From NCBI RefSeq assembly GCF_001692325.1, contig NZ_LXKN01000002.1:62001-126000 (forward strand): DNA of 64,000 nt. Reading direction: 5' to 3'. This DNA comes from Rhizobium sp. AC27/96. GTDB lineage: Bacteria; Pseudomonadota; Alphaproteobacteria; Rhizobiales; Rhizobiaceae. The notes under the pieces are model-generated. The model had not been told where the DNA came from. It was given only the letters and a program-made list of their open reading frames with translations, and did not search any database. Made by a program: the position numbers and the translations under genes. Each line of letters begins with the position of its first letter. Within the stretch, counting starts at the first letter, position 1. This document shows, in pieces, positions 17,417 through 25,669 of this stretch.

Positions 17417-18061
17417 TCAAAGCCCGCGGAGGAAAGGATTGGTGCGACGCTCGTCGCCAATGCGGCTGCCCGGACCGTGACCGCAGATGAAGCCGACTTC
17501 GTCGCCAAGCGGGAAGACCTTGTCGCGGATCGAATCCAACAGCTGCTGATGGTTGCCGCCGGGCAAATCCGTGCGGCCAATCGAGCCGTTGAAAAGCACG
17601 TCGCCGAGATGCGCGAAGCCCTGCTTGCGATTGACGTATATGACGTGGCCGGGCGCGTGACCCGGGCAGTGAAACACCTCGAATTCATGTTCGCCGAAGG
17701 AAACCTTGTCGCCATCCTTCAAAAAGCGATCCGGCACCACATTGCGCACGCCGTCGATGTTGAACATCTTGCCCTTGGCCTCGATGTCCTCGAGCAAGAA
17801 CCGGTCATCCTCATGCGGGCCGATCACCTCGATATCAAGCGCCTCACGCACCTCGTCCGCACCGCCGGCATGATCGATATGGCCATGAGTCAACCAGATG
17901 GCCTTCAAGGTCAGACCATTTTCACGCACCGTCTGCAGGATGACGTCGACATCGCCACCGGGATCGACCACCACCCCTTCCTTGGTATCCGGGTCGAACA
18001 GGATGGTGCAATTCTGTTCGAAAGGGGTCACCGGAATGATGCCGGCCTGGAGCATGCCCAT
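17417..18061 (-). CDS. Metallo-beta-lactamase-fold hydrolase, glyoxalase II-like (YcbL type)
   Basis: 214 residues. The THGHIDH motif (HxHxDH) binds two metal ions; HCPGHAPGH and HLGDVLF provide further His/Asp ligands, and CGHGPGS the last one. The size and lack of the C-terminal substrate domain match the type I glyoxalase II relatives (YcbL, ETHE1-like) that hydrolyse thioesters. Substrate unproven. I start at ATG 18061 (MGMLQAGIIPVTPFEQNC, the conserved beginning); the frame extends upstream to 18139 but that part is not family-like. Convergent with the BA14K gene. Confidence 0.88.
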   Translation of the reverse strand: MGMLQAGIIPVTPFEQNCTILFDPDTKEGVVVDPGGDVDVILQTVRENGLTLKAIWLTHGHIDHAGGADEVREALDIEVIGPHEDDRFLLEDIEAKGKMFNIDGVRNVVPDRFLKDGDKVSFGEHEFEVFHCPGHAPGHVIYVNRKQGFAHLGDVLFNGSIGRTDLPGGNHQQLLDSIRDKVFPLGDEVGFICGHGPGSRIGDERRTNPFLRGL

Positions 18062-18249
18062 GAAGCGCCTCGTCTCTTGGATCGTCGTGCTGCCGGTATA
18101 GCCGCAAACTCCGGGCAAAACAGCCCCTGGCGCTTTCAAAGTGCCGTGCTCACGCGAACGCCAACCTGCGGAATCCGGAAATAGGTAAATAATTCGAGCA
18201 GTTACCTGAACCTTCTCTCAGCAAGCGTCAGAGCTGAACCGCGCGGACC

Positions 18250-18274
18250 GGAACACTGAAGCGTGCGAAGCGTT
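18250..18274 (+). promoter_or_regulatory. EcfG (RpoE2)-type general stress promoter
   Basis: GGAAC (18250-18254), exactly 16 nt, then CGTT (18271-18274). This is the consensus of alphaproteobacterial EcfG sigma factors. It lies 34 nt before the ATG of the SH3/DUF1236 gene, giving a leader of about 28 nt. This predicts induction in stationary phase and general stress. Confidence 0.8.
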
Positions 18275-18308
18275 GAGATACGTCTTTAAAGGCAGAAGGA
18301 GAGAACCA

Positions 18309-18947
18309 ATGTCCTTGAAGAGAAATCTGCTGCTGACCGGCCTCGTCCTTGTCGGCAGCGCCGGTCTGGCACAGGCCGAAATGGCCGCGACCACGGCGAG
18401 CGACATCGAAGTCCGTTCAGGCCCCGGCGCCGAGTTTCCAACCGTCGGCGTCGCAACACGTGGCTCCGAAGCGACGCTGGACGGCTGTATCGAAGGCAGC
18501 CGCTGGTGCCGCGTAGATGTCAACGGCATGCGCGGCTGGGTCTATGCTCAGTATCTCAACGTCGAGCAAAACGGCGCCTCCGTCGTCGTTCAGGATCATC
18601 GTGACGATCTCGGCATTCCCACAGTTACCTACGAGCAGACTGACCCAGTCAGGACGGGCAGCGTGCGAGCCGTACAGCCGGGCCCGAACGACGAATTGCT
18701 CGGCCCCGCCGATGAGAATGGGGACACTGTCGTCGCCGTTACACCGCCAGGCAATATCCGGGGCTACATCGACGAGAATCCGGTCGACACAGTCCAACTG
18801 GACAACGACGCAGTGGTCGGCGCCACACTGCCGCAAAGCGTCGAGATCCACCGTATCCCGGACTACCGATACAGCTATGTCGAGGTAAACCGCCAGCCGG
18901 TCCTGGTTGATCCAGGCACGCGACGGATCGTTTACGTCTATCGCTGA
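18309..18947 (+). CDS. Exported SH3-domain protein with C-terminal DUF1236
   Basis: 212 residues. The signal peptide ends at AQA near residue 23. A bacterial SH3 domain (about 28-80; ASDIEVRSGPGAEFP, WCRVDVNGMRGWVYAQYL) is followed by a Pro/Asp-rich linker and a C-terminal DUF1236 unit (YSYVEVNRQPVLVDPGTRRIV). Such periplasmic proteins are common in Rhizobiales and are thought to bind cell-wall peptides. AGGAGAG lies 7 nt before ATG 18309. The upstream EcfG promoter makes it a general stress gene. Confidence 0.87.
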   Translation: MSLKRNLLLTGLVLVGSAGLAQAEMAATTASDIEVRSGPGAEFPTVGVATRGSEATLDGCIEGSRWCRVDVNGMRGWVYAQYLNVEQNGASVVVQDHRDDLGIPTVTYEQTDPVRTGSVRAVQPGPNDELLGPADENGDTVVAVTPPGNIRGYIDENPVDTVQLDNDAVVGATLPQSVEIHRIPDYRYSYVEVNRQPVLVDPGTRRIVYVYR

Positions 18948-19155
18948 TTCGGCTCGAAACCCGAGCAAGATGGCAAAATTCGCGTGCGGCTAGTCGGCCG
19001 CATGCCTAAGAAGCGGATTTCCCCTGCTTTTATCGCGGATTTCTCCCGTTTGAGTTGCCCTTCTATTTCCACCGTCTGGTGCATGATGTAATCCTAATAT
19101 CAGTGAGGATTATCGCCGCTCCCTGGCACCGATCCAGGATGCGACGAGAGGGCAT

Positions 19156-19172
19156 CCGGAAGCGTCTTCCGG
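19156..19172. repeat. Perfect inverted repeat in the leader of the small membrane-protein gene
   Basis: CCGGAAG-cgt-CTTCCGG at 19156-19172, 21 nt before ATG 19194. In the mRNA it would form a 7-bp hairpin just upstream of the GGAGAAGGG ribosome site and could influence translation or stability. Confidence 0.5.
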
Positions 19173-19193
19173 AACTATGGGAGAAGGGCAATC

Positions 19194-19457
19194 ATGGAAA
19201 GTCTAGGGCCTATCATCACACAGCTGATAGCCGGCGCAATCGGCGGCAACGCCGCAAGCGCCGTTTTGAAGCAGGACGGCATCAATCTTATCGCCAGAAC
19301 GATCGCGGGCGCCATTGGCGGCCTTGGCGGTGGGGTCATCCTCAATCTGATCGGCAGTGAAGCCCTCACCGGCCTCGTGGCACAGGGCATATCATCGCTG
19401 ATCGCCGGCGGCGTGCTCTCGGCAATCGTTGGCGCGGTTCTCGGCCGCAAGTCGTAA
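19194..19457 (+). CDS. Small glycine-rich membrane protein of unknown function
   Basis: 87 residues, rich in Gly, Ala and Ile/Leu, with three or so short hydrophobic stretches (IAGAIGGNAA, IAGAIGGLGGGVILNLIG, SSLIAGGVLSAIVGAVLG). The GxxxG spacing resembles glycine-zipper or holin-like peptides. The ribosome site GGAGAAGGG lies 8 nt before ATG and a strong terminator follows, so the gene looks real and monocistronic. No catalytic motif; function unknown. Confidence 0.7.
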   Translation: MESLGPIITQLIAGAIGGNAASAVLKQDGINLIARTIAGAIGGLGGGVILNLIGSEALTGLVAQGISSLIAGGVLSAIVGAVLGRKS

Positions 19458-19466
19458 AATTATACG

Positions 19467-19503
19467 CAGCAAAAGCCGAGCGACATGCACGCTCGGCTTT
19501 TGC
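19467..19503 (+). terminator. Terminator after the small membrane-protein gene
   Basis: GCAAAAGCCGAGCG and CGCTCGGCTTTTGC form a 14-bp stem with a 7-nt loop. The T tract lies inside the stem; it can act in both directions. Confidence 0.8.
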
Positions 19504-19924
19504 GTATCCATATGCAGGCCTGTTTGAAAGCTGTGGCTTCGATGCCCCGCGGGCGCTCATTGCATGAGGCAAGAGGAAGTCGCGATTGCTGCCGACCGGC
19601 TGATGATCCCGCACCAATGCGATTGCTTTCGCGGAAGATATTCGTTTTTCGCGTCACCTGCCCGTCAGAGCCATGTATAACAGCGGGGCGGGTTTACACT
19701 ATGTCGACTGGTTGCTGTTCTCCTTGCGCAGCATCCGCGCAGCGCCGGGGAATTCAGGGATGTTGAAGTTTTTGCAAAGCCGCATCTAATTTCGCGCGAA
19801 CGGCAAGCTCGTTCCTGCAAAGCGGCATTGTGCGGGAGCAACCGATGGCATAAAAATGTCAATAAAGCTGACATATTTTTGCATAAGTTTCCCGAACGAT
19901 TGAAGATAAAAAGGAAATGCTACG
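19504..19924. other. Intergenic region upstream of the MarR gene
   Basis: About 420 nt. A 93-codon open frame at 19485-19766 begins inside the preceding terminator, is Cys/Arg-rich and lacks a ribosome site, so I do not call it. The only interpretable element is the inverted repeat at 19856-19874, given separately. Confidence 0.5.
19856..19874. promoter_or_regulatory. Inverted repeat ATGTCA-N7-TGACAT, candidate MarR operator
   Basis: A perfect 6-bp inverted repeat with a 7-nt spacer (19 bp in total) lies 50 nt before the MarR-family start. Its symmetry and length fit the winged-helix dimers of this family. Autoregulation is inferred from position. Confidence 0.6.
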
Positions 19925-20407
19925 GTGGCACGACAGATGAGCCAAAACGCGACAAAGGCGGAGTTGCTGGCAACGCCGATGCAGAACGCGGGAATCATCG
20001 ATTTCGAGATCATCGAGCTGCTTTTCTTCGCCTACCGCGACTTCGTATCGGATCCGGATCAGATCCTCGTCAAGAGCGGCTTTGGCCGGGCCCATCACCG
20101 CGTCGTCCATTTCGTTAACCGCGAACCCGGGATGACCGTTGCGGACCTTCTGGAAACACTGCAGATCACCAAGCAGAGTTTGGCGCGGGTTCTAAAACAA
20201 TTGATCGATTCAGGTTATATTCGGCAGGTCGCCGGTCCCGAGGACCGGCGTCAACGCAAGCTTTATCCCACGCAAGCGGGCCGCGATCTGGCGCTGGCGC
20301 TGGCCGAGCCGCAATCGCGCCGTATTGAACGGGCATTCGAAGGCGCATCGGAAGCAACGCGCGAAAGCGTGAAACGTTTCCTGAGGGGAATGCAAACCGA
20401 GACGTGA
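19925..20407 (+). CDS. MarR-family transcriptional regulator
   Basis: 160 residues with a winged helix-turn-helix (about 65-120). MTVADLLETLQITKQSLARVLK is the DNA-reading helix pair and PEDRRQRKLYPTQAGR the wing with the conserved DxR motif. GTG 19925 is favoured because AAAAGGA lies 10 nt upstream; ATG 19937 would remove four residues. A response regulator and a histidine kinase follow within 75 nt and 25 nt, so the three regulators may form one operon. Confidence 0.88.
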   Translation: MARQMSQNATKAELLATPMQNAGIIDFEIIELLFFAYRDFVSDPDQILVKSGFGRAHHRVVHFVNREPGMTVADLLETLQITKQSLARVLKQLIDSGYIRQVAGPEDRRQRKLYPTQAGRDLALALAEPQSRRIERAFEGASEATRESVKRFLRGMQTET

Positions 20408-20480
20408 CGACGGTTCCAGCTGCACAAGGCTGGCGCGAAATGGATCATTTCCATCAACGGGCAGGATTGAGACGGATCGA

Positions 20481-21182
20481 ATGACGACGAAGACAGCTAT
20501 TTCGGACGATGCGGCACATCTTTTGGTTGTGGATGACGACACGCGTATCCGCGCCCTCCTCAATCGCTACCTTATGGAGAAGGGATTTCGCGTGACGGCG
20601 GCGGCAGACGGCGCCGAAGCGCGCCGCAAGCTCGAAGGGCTCGATTTCGATCTCATCATCATGGATGTGATGATGCCCGGCGAATCCGGCATCGAGCTTA
20701 CGGCAAGCCTGCGGGCCATCAAGAACATCCCGGTCATCATGCTGACGGCGCTTGCGGAAGCCGATTCCCGCATTGCCGGCCTTGAGGCCGGCGCCGACGA
20801 CTATCTCCCCAAGCCCTTCGATCCGCGCGAGCTGGTGCTGCGCGTCAACAATATCCTTCGCCGTAACACCCCGGCCGATTCCCCGAAAATCGAGCTTGTC
20901 ATGTTCGGGCCCTATACGTTTTCGCTGACCCGCAAGGAGCTGAAAAAGTCGGCGGAACTCATCCGCCTGACCGACCGGGAGCAGGAAATCATGCTGCTCT
21001 TTGCCAAGCGTGCCGGTGAGACCATCCCGCGTCATGAACTGATCGGCGGCGACGCCGAGGTTGGCGAGCGCACCATCGATGTGCAGATAAATCGGCTGCG
21101 CCGCAAGATTGAAGACGATCCGGCAAACCCTATCTGGTTACAGACGGTACGTGGCATCGGCTACCGTCTGAGCATAGACTGA
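20481..21182 (+). CDS. OmpR-family response regulator
   Basis: 233 residues. Receiver domain with acidic cluster DDD at 18-20, phospho-acceptor Asp62 in MDVMMPG, the conserved Thr and Lys of MLTAL and LPKPFDPREL. A C-terminal winged helix (about 135-230) ends TVRGIGYRLSID, typical of OmpR/PhoB. It is 24 nt before its histidine kinase. The pair's stimulus is unknown. It resembles the PetR/FeuP-like regulators of alphaproteobacteria, but I cannot assign a specific name. Confidence 0.9.
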   Translation: MTTKTAISDDAAHLLVVDDDTRIRALLNRYLMEKGFRVTAAADGAEARRKLEGLDFDLIIMDVMMPGESGIELTASLRAIKNIPVIMLTALAEADSRIAGLEAGADDYLPKPFDPRELVLRVNNILRRNTPADSPKIELVMFGPYTFSLTRKELKKSAELIRLTDREQEIMLLFAKRAGETIPRHELIGGDAEVGERTIDVQINRLRRKIEDDPANPIWLQTVRGIGYRLSID

Positions 21183-21206
21183 GTTCGGTTCCAAAGGTCC
21201 GCGGCA

Positions 21207-22589
21207 ATGGTGGCATTCGATTCGATCAGACGTGAACAGGATCACACGCCGTCGAATGGGCTGCGGTGGCTTTCGCGCTGGATGCGCAGATATGTGTTGC
21301 CGACCGGTCTCTATGCCCGCTCGCTGCTCATCTTCATCCTGCCGATGATCATCCTTCAGGCCGTCGTTACCGTCGTCTTCATGGAACGCCACTGGCAGAT
21401 GGTGACGCAGCGGCTGTCGATGGCGACCACGCGCGATATCGCCGCGATCATCGCCATCATTGAGACCTATCCGCAGGACGCGGACTTTTCGGCCATTACC
21501 CAGATCGCCCGGCAAAAGCTCGATCTCAGCATCTCGATCGAGCCGGGCGGCGAATTACCGCCTCCGCGCGAGAAGCCATTCTTCTCGATCCTCGACGGCA
21601 TTCTGAGTGACGAGATCCGCGATCAGATCAACCTGCCCTTCTGGATCGACACGGTTGGAAACTCCAGCCTGGTCGAGATCCGGGTCAAGCTGCCCGACAA
21701 GGTGCTACGCGTCTTTGCCAAGCGCAGCCAGACCTATGCGTCCAATACGCATATTTTCATCCTCTGGATGGTCGGCACCTCATTGGTTCTGATCGGCATC
21801 GCCGTATTGTTCCTGCGTGGCCAGATCAGGCCGATCCTGGCGCTGGCCCGCGCCGCCGAGAGCTTCGGCAAGGGACAGCGCCTGGAGAACTACTCTCCGC
21901 GTGGCGCCGACGAGGTTCGGCGCGCTGGCCTTGCTTTCATCCTGATGCGCGAGCGCATCGAGCGACAACTCGAGCAGCGCACGGCGATGCTGTCAGGTGT
22001 CAGCCACGACCTGCGAACGGTGCTCACTCGCTTCAAGCTCCAGCTCGCTCTTGCCAGCGACAATCCCGATCTGGCCGGCCTCAACGAGGATGTCGAGGAT
22101 ATGCAGAGCATGCTCGAAGGCTATATGGCCTTTGCACGCGGCGAAGCGGAGGAGGATGTCGGCCAGTTCAAGCTCAGCGACATCCTGGAGAGGATTCGGC
22201 AGGACTTCACATTGCACGGCAAATCCATGGACTTCACCATCGACGGTGACGACGAGATTTCCGTCCGTGCGAATGCCTTTACCCGACTTGTCACCAATCT
22301 TGCCACGAATGCGCGCCGCTACGCCAAAAGTCTGCGTATCGAGGCCAAGCATAGCGCCAAGTGGCTGACGATCATCTTCGACGACGATGGCCCGGGCATC
22401 CCCCCCGAGGCGCGAGAGGATGTCTTCAAGCCGTTCTTCCGGCTGGATTCTGCCCGCAATCTCGACAAATCCGGCACCGGCCTCGGCTTGGCCATTGCCC
22501 GCGATATCGCCCGCAGCCATGGCGGCAACGTCACGCTATCCGACAGCCCGCTGGGCGGCCTGCGCGCCACCATCCGCATTCCTGCCTGA
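21207..22589 (+). CDS. Sensor histidine kinase, EnvZ-like
   Basis: 460 residues. Two membrane helices (about 36-58 and 183-204) flank a periplasmic sensor of about 120 residues. A HAMP domain follows (QIRPILALARAAESFGKGQ). The H-box GVSHDLRTVLTRFK places the phosphorylated His at 267. N-box NLATNARRYA and G boxes DDGPGIPP and GTGLGLAIARDI complete the ATPase. It phosphorylates the regulator encoded just upstream. The 'DLRTVLTRFKL' variant is that of EnvZ-like kinases. Signal not deducible. Confidence 0.9.
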   Translation: MVAFDSIRREQDHTPSNGLRWLSRWMRRYVLPTGLYARSLLIFILPMIILQAVVTVVFMERHWQMVTQRLSMATTRDIAAIIAIIETYPQDADFSAITQIARQKLDLSISIEPGGELPPPREKPFFSILDGILSDEIRDQINLPFWIDTVGNSSLVEIRVKLPDKVLRVFAKRSQTYASNTHIFILWMVGTSLVLIGIAVLFLRGQIRPILALARAAESFGKGQRLENYSPRGADEVRRAGLAFILMRERIERQLEQRTAMLSGVSHDLRTVLTRFKLQLALASDNPDLAGLNEDVEDMQSMLEGYMAFARGEAEEDVGQFKLSDILERIRQDFTLHGKSMDFTIDGDDEISVRANAFTRLVTNLATNARRYAKSLRIEAKHSAKWLTIIFDDDGPGIPPEAREDVFKPFFRLDSARNLDKSGTGLGLAIARDIARSHGGNVTLSDSPLGGLRATIRIPA

Positions 22590-22602
22590 AGGAGAAGGCA
22601 CT

Positions 22603-23184
22603 ATGTCGATCGACATCGATGGCATGCATTGGCTGAACGCGCCGCCGGCATGGGAAATGAACCAGGGTCGGTTATTCGTACGCTCAGGCAACAAGACCGA
22701 TTTCTGGCAGGAAACCTATTACGGCTTCCATCGCGACGACGGTCATTTTCTCGGAAAGCCGCGCCGGGGTGACTTTACCGCCGAGGTGAGCTTCATCGGG
22801 CATTACCGTGAACTCTACGATCAGGCAGGCCTGATGATCCGCCACGATGCCAGGCACTGGATGAAATGTGGGATCGAATATACCGATGGCGCAAGGCATT
22901 TCAGCGTCGTCGTCACCAATGGCAATTCCGACTGGTCGGCCTTTCGGCTGGAGCATGAATTCGACGTCATGTCCGCGCGGGTGACACGCAACGGCGACGC
23001 ACTCTTCATCCAGTATCGCACCGACAGGATGGACGAATGGCGCATGGCAAGGCTCGCCTGGTTCGACGCGACCCTGGAGGAACTGTCGGTCGGTCCTGCC
23101 TTTTGCTCGCCACAACGAGAAGGCTTCGAAGCGGAATTTCTCCACTTCAGCCTGACTGATCCGCTATCAAGGGATATTCATTGA
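22603..23184 (+). CDS. DUF1349 domain protein
   Basis: 193 residues forming a concanavalin-like beta-sandwich typical of DUF1349: FWQETYYGFHRDDGH, then YDQAGLMIRHDARHWMKCGIEYTDG and SVVVTNGNSDWS. Such proteins resemble carbohydrate-binding lectin-like folds and the yeast/E. coli 'regulation of enolase' proteins; no activity is established. No signal peptide, so probably cytoplasmic. ATG 22603 with AAGGAGAAGG 5-14 nt upstream follows the histidine kinase stop by 13 nt, implying co-transcription. Confidence 0.85.
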   Translation: MSIDIDGMHWLNAPPAWEMNQGRLFVRSGNKTDFWQETYYGFHRDDGHFLGKPRRGDFTAEVSFIGHYRELYDQAGLMIRHDARHWMKCGIEYTDGARHFSVVVTNGNSDWSAFRLEHEFDVMSARVTRNGDALFIQYRTDRMDEWRMARLAWFDATLEELSVGPAFCSPQREGFEAEFLHFSLTDPLSRDIH

Positions 23185-23212
23185 GCCATTCATTCCCTTG
23201 AAGGAATGCAGC

Positions 23213-23554
23213 TTACATCATCTTCTTGCCGTTCGGCACTGGATGCGTCACGGCGGCAAGGACGATCGCGCCTGCCTCATCCTCGAATCCGAGCGTCAGA
23301 ACTTCTGAACGCACCGGGCCGATTTGACGCGGCGGGAAATTGACCACGGCAAGCACCTGCCGGCCGACAAGGGTTTCCGGCGTGTAGTGCACGGTAATCT
23401 GCGCGGAGGAACGCTTGATACCGATCTCCGGTCCGAAATCGATCCGCAGCTTGTATGCGGGCTTGCGGGCTTCCGGAAAGGTCTCCGCCTCGATGATCGT
23501 CCCGACGCGAATATCCACGCGCTCGAAATCGCCATAGGTGATCTCTTCCGTCAT
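23213..23554 (-). CDS. csaA: CsaA-type tRNA-binding domain protein
   Basis: 113 residues making one EMAP/Trbp111-like OB-fold. DFERVDIRVGTIIEAE opens the domain and PYKLRIDFGPEIG-like strands follow (here KPAYKLRIDFGPE); VVNFPPRQIGP and the C-terminal THPVPNGKKM are the family signature. CsaA homodimers bind tRNA or exported preproteins. Start ATG 23554 (MTEEITYGDF); the frame opens 8 codons earlier but runs towards the RIME repeat. Confidence 0.92.
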   Translation of the reverse strand: MTEEITYGDFERVDIRVGTIIEAETFPEARKPAYKLRIDFGPEIGIKRSSAQITVHYTPETLVGRQVLAVVNFPPRQIGPVRSEVLTLGFEDEAGAIVLAAVTHPVPNGKKMM

Positions 23555-23570
23555 GCCTCGGCCTTCCCCA

Positions 23571-23673
23571 TAGAGCATTTCCAGGAAAAGTGCGCAGCGG
23601 TTTTCCGTTTGGAATGCGTAAAAACAAAGAGATAGAGCGCTTTCGCGATTCGAAGAAAAGCGAAAATGCTCTA
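23571..23673. repeat. RIME-type intergenic palindromic repeat
   Basis: A 103-bp element bounded by inverted TAGAGCATTT/AAATGCTCTA ends. The interior has CAGGAAAAGTGCGCAGCGG, GGAATGCGTAAAAACAAAGA and a CGCTTTCGCG-type palindrome. These are sequences I know from Rhizobium-specific intergenic mosaic elements (RIME). It sits between the proC stop and the csaA start, so an mRNA through both would contain a long stem-loop. Only this copy was found in the window. Confidence 0.8.
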
Positions 23674-23677
23674 GAAT

Positions 23678-24517
23678 TCAACCGGCCAGCTCTTGCGCTC
23701 GCTTGCGGGCCGCTTCAATCGCCGCATCGAACAAGGGCTGCATGCCGTCTTCCGCCATCAAGACGCCCAGCGCCGCAGCGGTCGTGCCGCCGGGAGACGT
23801 GACGTTCTGGCGCAGACGCGCTGCGTCGTCGGGGGACTGATGGAGCAATTCACCAGCCCCCGCGACAGTCTCCCGTGCGAGCCGCATGGCGAGGTCCGCC
23901 TGCAGGCCGAGCTTCCGGCCGGCTTCCGCCATGCATTCGACGAGATAGAAAACATAGGCGGGACCGCTGCCCGAGACCGCGGTTACGGAATCGATATCGG
24001 CCTCTCCCGGCACCCACTCGACCGGGCCGGATACCTTGAGGAGATTCTGGACAAGTTGCCTCTGAAATTCGGCAACCCTGTCATTCGCAAAAGCGCCGGT
24101 AACGCCGCGCCCGACCATAGCAGGTGTATTGGGCATGGCTCGCACCATGGCTGCTTCACCGAGATGCGCTTCGAGCGCGGCGAGCGTCTTGCCCGCCGCA
24201 ATCGATACGACCACTGTATTGTCACCCACCGTAGCCTTCAATGGCGGCAGCACGGCATCCATCATCTGAGGCTTGACGGCAATGAAAAGCACACCCGCCG
24301 TCACGCCGGCAGGAACGCCCGTGACATGGCTGGCGCCCGCATCCGCAATCATCTTCCGCATCGGCTCGGACGGATTGGGATCGACGACGATGACCGAAGA
24401 TCCGGGCACTCCGTTCTTCAACCACCCCGTCAGCAGCGCACCGCCCATATTGCCGGCGCCGATCAGCAGGATCGGCCCGGAGGATGCGAAAGCACTGGCG
24501 GACTGTTGGCCTGTCAT
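23678..24517 (-). CDS. proC: Pyrroline-5-carboxylate reductase
   Basis: 279 residues. N-terminal Rossmann motif LLIGAGNMGGALLTGWL binds NADPH. FIAVKPQMMDAVLPPL and the RAMPNTPAMVGRGVTGAF segment are conserved, and the C-terminal signature MRLARETVAGAGELLHQS, then NVTSPGGTTAAAL, is the ProC fingerprint. It catalyses the last step of proline synthesis. It starts 1 nt after the YbjN gene stop, so the two are co-transcribed. Confidence 0.96.
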   Translation of the reverse strand: MTGQQSASAFASSGPILLIGAGNMGGALLTGWLKNGVPGSSVIVVDPNPSEPMRKMIADAGASHVTGVPAGVTAGVLFIAVKPQMMDAVLPPLKATVGDNTVVVSIAAGKTLAALEAHLGEAAMVRAMPNTPAMVGRGVTGAFANDRVAEFQRQLVQNLLKVSGPVEWVPGEADIDSVTAVSGSGPAYVFYLVECMAEAGRKLGLQADLAMRLARETVAGAGELLHQSPDDAARLRQNVTSPGGTTAAALGVLMAEDGMQPLFDAAIEAARKRAQELAG

Positions 24518-24518
24518 G

Positions 24519-25019
24519 TCACGCTTCGCCTACCGTTTCGAAGAGCACCGCTTCCATGGCGCGGTTGGCATCGAGGCCAGACCACACCACGAACTGGAAA
24601 GCCTGATAGTATGCCTCGCAGGTGTCAAGCGCATTGGAAAGCAGCACTTCCACCTGCCGGTTTGTCGGCTCGGCACCGCCTGACAGCAGCAGCGACTGGC
24701 GGAAAATAACGATATCCTCCTGCCGCCACAGATCGAAGTGGCCCATCAGCACCTGACCATTGATGCAGGACAGTAGCTTGATCACCTCGTTGACGCGGGG
24801 CTCCGAGACCTTCACGTCGAATGCACAGGCGATATGCAACGCCTCGAATTCTTCCATCCACGAGAAAGACACGTGGTAATCGGTCCACCGCCCTTCGACC
24901 GTCATGGCAAGCTCGTCTTCGCCTGATCGTTCAAACGACCAGTCGTTGTTGGCCGCCACGAACTCGATCATGTCCACCGGATTCGATTGTCGTTCGACTT
25001 CCATTTCCATAAGGCTCAT
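24519..25019 (-). CDS. YbjN domain-containing protein
   Basis: 166 residues with the YbjN/DUF1790 fold: DMIEFVAANNDWSFERSGEDELAM, WTDYHVSFSWMEEFEALHIAC and VNEVIKLLSCINGQVLMGHFDL. The fold resembles type III secretion chaperones; E. coli YbjN affects motility and stress responses. Acidic and soluble. The rhizobial gene is regularly placed in front of proC, as here, but a functional link is unknown. An ATG at 25010 is a possible shorter start. Confidence 0.85.
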   Translation of the reverse strand: MSLMEMEVERQSNPVDMIEFVAANNDWSFERSGEDELAMTVEGRWTDYHVSFSWMEEFEALHIACAFDVKVSEPRVNEVIKLLSCINGQVLMGHFDLWRQEDIVIFRQSLLLSGGAEPTNRQVEVLLSNALDTCEAYYQAFQFVVWSGLDANRAMEAVLFETVGEA

Positions 25020-25354
25020 GCAGCACCTTCTTGACCGGAACGAATGCAGTTTTCCCGTGGTTCAACACTGAAATAACGCAACCCGCTTTACCCCGGAAAC
25101 ATCCTCGGGATGATGTTGAACGGCTGCCAGACTAACGCGTCCACCCTGCCCGGAGCTTACCAAGTCCGTTTCGAATCATCATTTAAAATCAGTGTATAGC
25201 GGCATGCCCGGCCTGCCAGCCCCTGAGCGGCGTTTTTGGAAACGGCGCTGTGGACAGCGGTTGTCGCACCTATTCAGAAGGGAGTCATAACCGACTCTGG
25301 CAATTGGCTTTTTTGCCTATGTCCACAGGTGGAAAAACAAATGAAATTTTTGAA
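25020..25354. other. Intergenic region between ybjN and ubiK
   Basis: About 335 nt upstream of the ybjN-proC pair and downstream of ubiK. It must hold the ybjN promoter on the minus strand. A short stem GAGTC-ataacc-GACTC near 25281 is visible but has no T tract. I see no gene, tRNA or repeat. Confidence 0.45.
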
Positions 25355-25384
25355 TAAAAAATGCGCGGCAAACGAGTGCCGCGC
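25355..25384 (-). terminator. Terminator of ubiK
   Basis: GCGCGGCA/TGCCGCGC stem with a 6-nt loop, followed on the minus strand by ATTTTTT. It ends transcription 25 nt after the ubiK stop. Confidence 0.85.
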
Positions 25385-25408
25385 CAATCCGCAGTGGAAG
25401 ATTGCAGC

Positions 25409-25669
25409 TTATTTGCCCTTGGAGGCAAGCTTGGCTTCGAGTGCTTCGATTCTCGCAAGCAGCGCCTCGTTTTCGTCGCGCGCCTTGATCGCCATTTCGC
25501 GAACGGCCTCGAATTCCTCGCGCTTGACGATATCCATGCTGTTGAGCCAGCGCTCGGCATGGGCGTTGAAAGCGGTCTCAACCTCGCGGCGCACGCCCTG
25601 GGCAGCACCGGCGGCATCGGTCATCAGCTTGGCAAATTCATCCAAGATACGGTTCGGTCCAGTGCTCAT
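25409..25669 (-). CDS. ubiK: UbiK-family accessory factor (BMFP, DUF526)
   Basis: 86 residues. Amphipathic start (NRILDEFAKLMTDAAGAAQG) and a C-terminal coiled coil (REEFEAVREMAIKARDENEALLARIEALEAKL) are the hallmarks of the BMFP/UbiK family, which trimerises and supports the aerobic ubiquinone synthesis complex. ATG 25669 follows an AGGAGATTGCT leader, an ideal ribosome site; the longer open frame (to 26011) is not credible. It is divergent from lgt, the usual rhizobial arrangement. Confidence 0.9.
   Translation of the reverse strand: MSTGPNRILDEFAKLMTDAAGAAQGVRREVETAFNAHAERWLNSMDIVKREEFEAVREMAIKARDENEALLARIEALEAKLASKGK

Noticed and set aside
19485..19766. A 93-codon open frame before the MarR gene.
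   Set aside because: It begins inside a terminator stem and has a Cys/Arg-rich composition without a ribosome site.
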